A DNA stretch of 64,000 bases, taken from assembly GCF_042885655.1 (NCBI RefSeq), contig NZ_JBHVRO010000005.1, positions 186,001-250,000 of the forward strand, given 5' to 3'. This document shows positions 59,870-64,000 of the stretch, piece after piece (the stretch's first letter is position 1; every line of letters begins with the position of its first letter). The translations under genes and the position numbers were made by a program. The notes under the pieces were generated by a model. The model was not told the DNA's origin, did not search any database, and was given only the letters and a program-made list of their open reading frames with translations. This DNA comes from Psychrobacillus sp042885655. Its GTDB lineage: Bacteria; Bacillota; Bacilli; Bacillales_A; Planococcaceae.

Positions 59870-59974
59870 AAATTAATCCCCTCCTATAATAATTTCTTAC
59901 TTTAAATATAACAGAATTTTCATAATTATTGGTTATTTTTCAGTATATTTAAAATTTAGATGAATTGTATAAAA

Positions 59975-60013
59975 CAAGAAAACACCTAGTGAATTAAAAT
60001 CTCACTAGGTGTT
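59975..60013 (-). terminator. terminator of the epimerase-GNAT operon
   Basis: AACACCTAGTGA pairs with TCACTAGGTGTT, followed on the minus strand by TTCTTGTTTT. Confidence 0.85.
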
Positions 60014-60021
60014 CTCTTATT

Positions 60022-60711
60022 TTATAAATACAACCCTTTTTCCTCATACGTTACGTACCAAACATCATCTTTTTGCAAAATGCTCGTTCCGATCCAGCCT
60101 TTTTCAAGTAATTGTTGTTGTTTTACAGTATCACCCATATTAATCACCAACACCTCGGTACTGGCTTCACGGTCTTCATGGAGCTTTTTATAAAATACGT
60201 AGCGTAACATTTCACCGTATTTCTTTTTCAGTGCACCAATGACCATCCCTTGGCTTAACTTGTCTTTTAAGCTAGCAATGTTAAATGGCGCTACTGTTGC
60301 GCATACATGTGTATATGGTGACGCATCTAGAAGCTCCATTACGATATTACCAAGTTTTTTTTGCAAACCAAATCCTCTATATTTTGGATGAACATTCGTA
60401 ATTTCTTGATAGACAACTTTGTTTAGTTGCTCTGTTTGAAGTCCAATATCATATCCTAGATGATGTTCATCTATTTCCGGTATAGCTAATGCACGGAATG
60501 CAATTAACTCTTCCTCCACAAATACGCCAACCATTAGATGATTTGAGATAGATTCTACGTATTCTTCCTTTGTTAAAGGTGATAAGAAATTATTGTTTGC
60601 GATCGTTTCTAAAACTATATCCTGAACGCGAAAAATATCATTCACATTATCTATTGTTAGCTCTCGTACAACATATTCTTTTTCACCGAGATTTCCTTTC
60701 CATTCCTTCAT
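60022..60711 (-). CDS. GNAT-family acetyltransferase
   Basis: 229 residues. The acetyl-CoA loop region HPKYRGFGLQKKL (about 122-134) matches the R/Q-x-x-G-x-G/A motif. Cotranscribed with the dipeptide epimerase (11-bp gap). The acyl acceptor is unknown; a link to peptide or amino-acid metabolism is likely from context. Confidence 0.82.
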   Translation of the reverse strand: MKEWKGNLGEKEYVVRELTIDNVNDIFRVQDIVLETIANNNFLSPLTKEEYVESISNHLMVGVFVEEELIAFRALAIPEIDEHHLGYDIGLQTEQLNKVVYQEITNVHPKYRGFGLQKKLGNIVMELLDASPYTHVCATVAPFNIASLKDKLSQGMVIGALKKKYGEMLRYVFYKKLHEDREASTEVLVINMGDTVKQQQLLEKGWIGTSILQKDDVWYVTYEEKGLYL

Positions 60712-60722
60712 CTAAACACCTC

Positions 60723-61835
60723 TTACTTTGTTACTTTCGTAGAAAACTCTGTTAGTTCTTGTAAAATTGTTTCATCTACATCTACACCTAAACCAGAACG
60801 TTCATTTAGTTTAATAAAAGGAACGTCATAATGTAAGTTACCAACATCTTTTGAGAATTTAAGTGGCCCAGTTAATTCTACACTAGTAAATGCTTTTTTA
60901 GAAAATGCAACATGGAAACCGGCTGCGGATCCAATAGAAGACTCAACCATAGATCCGATTTGACATTCGATTCCTGCCATTTCTGCCATATGTGCAAGCT
61001 TCATCGCTGGGTAAATGCCTCCGCACTTCATTAGTTTAATATTTACTTTATGCGCTGCTTTTTTCTCGATCAATTCACGCATATCTCGGAATCCTCTTAA
61101 TCCTTCGTCCATCATAAGAGGGGTGCTTGTTTTTTCTTTCACTTCCACCATTCCATTAAAATCATCTGCAACAACTGGTTGTTCTAACCAATCTAGTCCA
61201 GTATGCTCTAGCTGACGCATTGCTATAATTGTATTTGCACTGTTTTTCCAACCTTGATTTACATCGACACGAATTGCAATATTTTCTCCCACTTTTGCAC
61301 GTACTGCTTGAATACGTTTTACGTCGTCTTGCACTTCTGTTCCGACTTTCATTTTAAAAGATGAATAGCCTTCTTTTATACGTTTTTCTGCTTCTTCCGC
61401 CATCTTTTCAGGTGTTCCGATACTTAAAACATGCGTGATTGGAAATTTTTCATGATAGCGGCCGCCAAGTAATTGGTAAACGGGAACATCTAATTTTTTC
61501 CCTACTACATCGTAGCATGCAATATCAATTGCCGCTTTGGCTGCTGGTGCTTGATAAACCGCTTTATCCATTATTTCATGCAATCGTTCAAATTCCATTG
61601 GATTTTTTCCGATTAATAGAGGAGCTAATGTATTTTTAAGCATTGCGTATGTACTTTCCCACGTTTCTCCGGTTACATGCTCATCTGCTACAGCTTCCCC
61701 GTATCCGACTAGCCCATCCTCTGTTGTTATCTTTACAATAATTGAAGGCATATCTTCGTATGTATGATAGCTAATGATAAATGGTTCTATTAGTGGTAAT
61801 CTTATTGCATAAATATCAACTTCTTTAATTTTCAT
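60723..61835 (-). CDS. dipeptide epimerase (L-Ala-D/L-Glu epimerase type, enolase superfamily)
   Basis: 370 residues. Enolase-superfamily residues are in place: KMKVG (KxK base pair), VDVNQG (Asp ligand), WLEQP (Glu ligand), MMDEG (Asp ligand) and NIKLMKCGG (second Lys base). The layout fits muconate-lactonizing-type epimerases such as B. subtilis YkfB, which recycle murein peptides. First gene of a two-gene operon, divergent from a PucR-like regulator. Confidence 0.88.
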   Translation of the reverse strand: MKIKEVDIYAIRLPLIEPFIISYHTYEDMPSIIVKITTEDGLVGYGEAVADEHVTGETWESTYAMLKNTLAPLLIGKNPMEFERLHEIMDKAVYQAPAAKAAIDIACYDVVGKKLDVPVYQLLGGRYHEKFPITHVLSIGTPEKMAEEAEKRIKEGYSSFKMKVGTEVQDDVKRIQAVRAKVGENIAIRVDVNQGWKNSANTIIAMRQLEHTGLDWLEQPVVADDFNGMVEVKEKTSTPLMMDEGLRGFRDMRELIEKKAAHKVNIKLMKCGGIYPAMKLAHMAEMAGIECQIGSMVESSIGSAAGFHVAFSKKAFTSVELTGPLKFSKDVGNLHYDVPFIKLNERSGLGVDVDETILQELTEFSTKVTK

Positions 61836-61925
61836 TATATTTCCCTACTCTCTTTACAAGTTTTTAATTTCCCGGTATAGTCGTCGTTAAATAGTCGTTT
61901 AAAAATTAAAAAAAGAGGTGCACGG

Positions 61926-63170
61926 ATGATTACACGCATTGCCGTCTTAGGACCCAGCAATTTTATCGAGCATTTAAGGCAATTTGAACATGAACTAATT
62001 TCTATCCGTTTGGATTATTATATCTATAACATACCCATGGAAGCAATGGATATAGTGTCCAAAATTAAACCCTGCGATGCTGTGTTTTTTTCTGGCTCCC
62101 TTCCATATATTTATGCTAAGGAAGCTAGAGAGAAATTACCTGTTCCGTCTCATTATTTAAGGCAAGATGAAACTGCTATTAGTACAACACTTTTGTCCAT
62201 TTGCTTTTCTGAGTCTATACCTATCCAACAGATTTCTATCGACTTAATCGAACCAAGAAGCGTTAATAGTGTTTTGGAGGATATAGCGCAAATGGAACAA
62301 CATCCATATATGATGCAAATTGATTCTGGTTTTAATTTGCAGGAAGTCGTTTCTTTCCATTCCAAATTACAAAAAAATGGTGAAACCTCTTTAGCAATAA
62401 CTAGTATTCACGCAGTTTATCAAGAATTAAAAGAAAAAAATATTTCTGTCATTCGAATGATTGACCCTAAACGGTCCATTTTAAAGGGAATTGAAGAGAC
62501 GAAATCCATGGCCCTTCTTGCCAAGAGCCAATCCGCTAAAATTGCTGTTGGCTATATACAATTAAACGACAGTGCATCATTGTCAGAAGATCTGTTAAAG
62601 AAAATTTTAGGATCTATACAAGCAACTGCCGTGTCAGTAGAAGAGAATTTATATGTGTTATATTCTACACAAGGCGACATACAGGAAGCATTGAAAAGCA
62701 ATACATTAGAAACATGGTTTGAACTCGCTACTTCACCACTATATATTGCATTTGGATTTGGTAAAACAGTTATAGAGGCAACACAAAATGCTCGTGATGC
62801 ACTAGCCTATGCAACGGAGAATACTGCTTACTTAATAACTGACCAAAAGGAATTGTTAGGGCCTTATCCAAACAATCAAAAACGAGTAAATCTAAAGACA
62901 AATGAACCTAAACTCGCACTGTTAGCGAAAGAAACAACTCTAAGTCCTGCGAATTTATCAAAGGTGATGCAGTTCAGTCGTTTTCATAAATCAACAGAAT
63001 TTACGGCCTCTGATTTAGAAATCTATTTACAAGTAAGTAGACGTACAACGGAACGAATCTTGAAAAAACTAGTAGATCATGGGTATGCTCGCATTGTCGG
63101 TGAAGAAATGACCTACCAACAAGGACGCCCCCGTGCGATTTACGAACTAAATTTCCCGACTTATTTATAA
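61926..63170 (+). CDS. GGDEF-like/winged-helix transcriptional regulator (PucR/CdaR-like)
   Basis: 414 residues. An N-terminal receiver-like Rossmann domain (IAVLGPSNFIEHL, VFFSGSLPYIYA), then a middle GGDEF-like region (FGFGKTVIEATQNARDALAYA, about 279-299) typical of CdaR/PucR proteins, and a C-terminal winged HTH (about 360-410, DLEIYLQVSRRTTERILKKL). AAAGAGGTG precedes the ATG. It is divergent from the epimerase operon (90-bp gap) and so is its likely regulator. Confidence 0.8.
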   Translation: MITRIAVLGPSNFIEHLRQFEHELISIRLDYYIYNIPMEAMDIVSKIKPCDAVFFSGSLPYIYAKEAREKLPVPSHYLRQDETAISTTLLSICFSESIPIQQISIDLIEPRSVNSVLEDIAQMEQHPYMMQIDSGFNLQEVVSFHSKLQKNGETSLAITSIHAVYQELKEKNISVIRMIDPKRSILKGIEETKSMALLAKSQSAKIAVGYIQLNDSASLSEDLLKKILGSIQATAVSVEENLYVLYSTQGDIQEALKSNTLETWFELATSPLYIAFGFGKTVIEATQNARDALAYATENTAYLITDQKELLGPYPNNQKRVNLKTNEPKLALLAKETTLSPANLSKVMQFSRFHKSTEFTASDLEIYLQVSRRTTERILKKLVDHGYARIVGEEMTYQQGRPRAIYELNFPTYL

Positions 63171-63242
63171 ATAAAAAACACATCGCTAAATCTCTAAACT
63201 ATCAGGCTTTTGAACTTCATAAAAATAGTTCCAACTTTAAAT

Positions 63243-63340
63243 TGGTCTCGACTTTTTCAATCTGGTTGCGAATTCAGTAGATTTGGTCTTGATATGTTTA
63301 AAATTGGTTGCGATTTCCACATAATTGGTCTCGATGTGCT
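63243..63340. repeat. 21-bp-period array, core TTGGTYKCGA (five copies)
   Basis: TGGT of each unit starts at 63243, 63263, 63284, 63305 and 63326 (steps 20, 21, 21, 21). Cores alternate between TGGTCTCGA/TGGTCTTGA and TGGTTGCGA, so the repeat has a 42-bp higher-order period, as in the 25.4-kb array. It lies 70 bp past the regulator gene. Confidence 0.88.
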
Positions 63341-63393
63341 ATTTAATGTAAAATATTCACCGTCTTTTGCATTTTAAATTTTTTAGAAAACCG

Positions 63394-63437
63394 CCTTTAA
63401 GTGCATCTTGTCCTTTGCATTCACGAGTGCTTTGGAC
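63394..63437 (+). repeat. dispersed 44-bp intergenic repeat, copy 2
   Basis: CCTTTAAGTG...CATCTTGTCC...GAGTGCTTTGGAC; the partner of 57757-57800. Confidence 0.6.
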
Positions 63438-63469
63438 TAAACACCCACTACACTATTACCGTTAAATTT

Positions 63470-63508
63470 AGAGGAGTTGGAAGTGACTGCTTCACTTCCA
63501 ACTCCTCT
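63470..63508 (+). terminator. long perfect hairpin, possible terminator
   Basis: AGAGGAGTTGGAAGTG pairs perfectly (16 bp) with CACTTCCAACTCCTCT across 7 nt, followed on the plus strand by ATTTTCGG. The tail is only weakly T-rich, 300 bp from the nearest plus-strand stop, so its role is uncertain. Confidence 0.5.
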
Positions 63509-63595
63509 ATTTTCGGTTATCTTGTGGCGGATGTTTGTCCGTCGCTCTTTTTGAATGTAAGTGGACATGGTACATTCTTTCCTACTCTTTTAAAG

Positions 63596-63621
63596 GCGTC
63601 CGAAGATACAATTTCGGACGC
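63596..63621 (-). terminator. hairpin beyond the nhaC remnant
   Basis: GCGTCCGAA pairs with TTCGGACGC across 8 nt; on the minus strand CTTTAAAAG follows. Probably the old terminator of nhaC. Confidence 0.5.
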
Positions 63622-63689
63622 GGCTTCGCTTCTTTATCAATCGATACTGCCTATTTTTTCTTTATCCACATGCACTATTGAATTTTTGA

Positions 63690-64000
63690 TTAGGCTTCTA
63701 TTGTTTCTCTCTTTTTAATTTCTACCATTTCTGCTTGTGAAAGTTTTTGAATCGTGAAGCCAGTTAATACATACATAACAGATATAATTGGCACAACGAA
63801 GTTTAAAACTGCATATGGAAAGACAAAAGTAAGTGTTCCACCATCTTCTAAAGCTCTTGATAGATTTTTAGATTTAAAACCGAACTACGCTAGTTTAATA
63901 CCCTTGTACATCATCACATCAATATCATTCCAACTAAACCCAGGCTACCATTGCCGCAACAGAGGATCCAATTATTAATGGAATATGTGGACCTTGATCC
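63690..64000 (-). pseudogene. decayed NhaC-family Na+/H+ antiporter gene (3' remnant)
   Basis: Reading from the window edge: PHIPLIIGSSVAAMVAW then a stop and frameshift; SWNDIDVMMYKGIKLA in a second frame then TAG; then FKSKNLSRALEDGGTL joined to TFVFPYAVLNFVVPIISVMY and TGFTIQKLSQ up to TAA at 63690. These are ordered blocks of NhaC C-terminal half, but stops, at least one frameshift and in-frame losses (the segment between EDGGTL and TFVFPYAV, normally over 20 residues) disable it. More of it lies beyond the window. Confidence 0.85.

Larger units (their letters stand above)
59714..60021. other. intergenic region with a possible lost-start small gene
   Basis: Between the lipoprotein and GNAT genes. 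Contains the 59762-59869 remnant described next and the GNAT terminator. No intact gene. Confidence 0.5.

Overview
The window looks like a chromosomal segment of a low-GC, Gram-positive, spore-former-type bacterium of the order Bacillales. The closest feel is the Planococcaceae (Psychrobacillus, Lysinibacillus, Sporosarcina). Supporting signs are strong AGGAGG-type ribosome binding sites with many TTG and GTG starts, U-tracted hairpin terminators after most genes, a SAM-I riboswitch, a ykkC (guanidine-I) riboswitch, a Fur box, a BirA operator and many Bacillus-type families (BsuPI, YhfH, DUF2087, DUF3243, YkvS, YueD). The genus is inferred from these features, not searched. There are no rRNA or tRNA genes, no insertion sequences, no prophage and no CRISPR array.

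Layout. 1-7.2 kb: a cut-off M1 peptidase, small P-loop and DinB genes, a two-component system with an extra 55-codon ORF between regulator and kinase, and a BsuPI lipoprotein. 7.2-11.6 kb: glyoxylate shunt (aceA-aceB), an EamA exporter and a small HTH protein. 11.6-16.4 kb: metY-hom under a SAM riboswitch, then lipid and envelope genes. 16.7-18.2 kb: a GIY-YIG protein and a duplicated DUF2087 module. 18.4-25.2 kb: peptidases (M3, PepT), membrane proteins and malic enzyme. 25.3-27.6 kb: a predicted Fur-controlled small RNA divergent from a ferric reductase gene, and a first bioY. 27.7-36.7 kb: an AI-2E-type permease, a broken Nudix gene, an ABC-F gene with a long repeated attenuator leader, dbpA and recQ. 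36.8-39.6 kb: an rRNA methyltransferase and small zinc or membrane proteins. 39.3-46.97 kb: one long operon behind a BirA operator: bioY, acyl-CoA ligase, thiolase, two hotdog hydratases, an SDR, ecfA1, ecfA2, ecfT and a CHY zinc protein. 47-49.4 kb: a wrecked AlbA_2 gene and a TetR/SDR pair. 49.5-58 kb: a squalene/phytoene-synthase-like gene, a MerR-controlled MFS pump, a guanidine-riboswitch SMR pair and another MFS pump. 58-64 kb: lipoprotein peptidase, dipeptide epimerase with GNAT and a divergent regulator, then a decayed nhaC.

Most notable points. (1) Six intergenic spots carry arrays of short cores, nearly all spaced at 21 bp. The core differs from spot to spot, and the arrays sit just past terminators or gene ends. 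(2) A Fur-box promoter drives a ~150-nt RNA with a C-rich loop, an FsrA-like candidate. (3) The BirA-operator operon adds a near-complete acyl-CoA cycle and its own ECF module to a biotin transporter gene, and its thiolase has lost the C-terminal catalytic Cys. (4) The ABC-F leader holds two near-identical ~103-bp attenuator units plus a decayed third and a 50-codon leader ORF. Broken genes (Nudix, AlbA_2, nhaC) show recent reduction.
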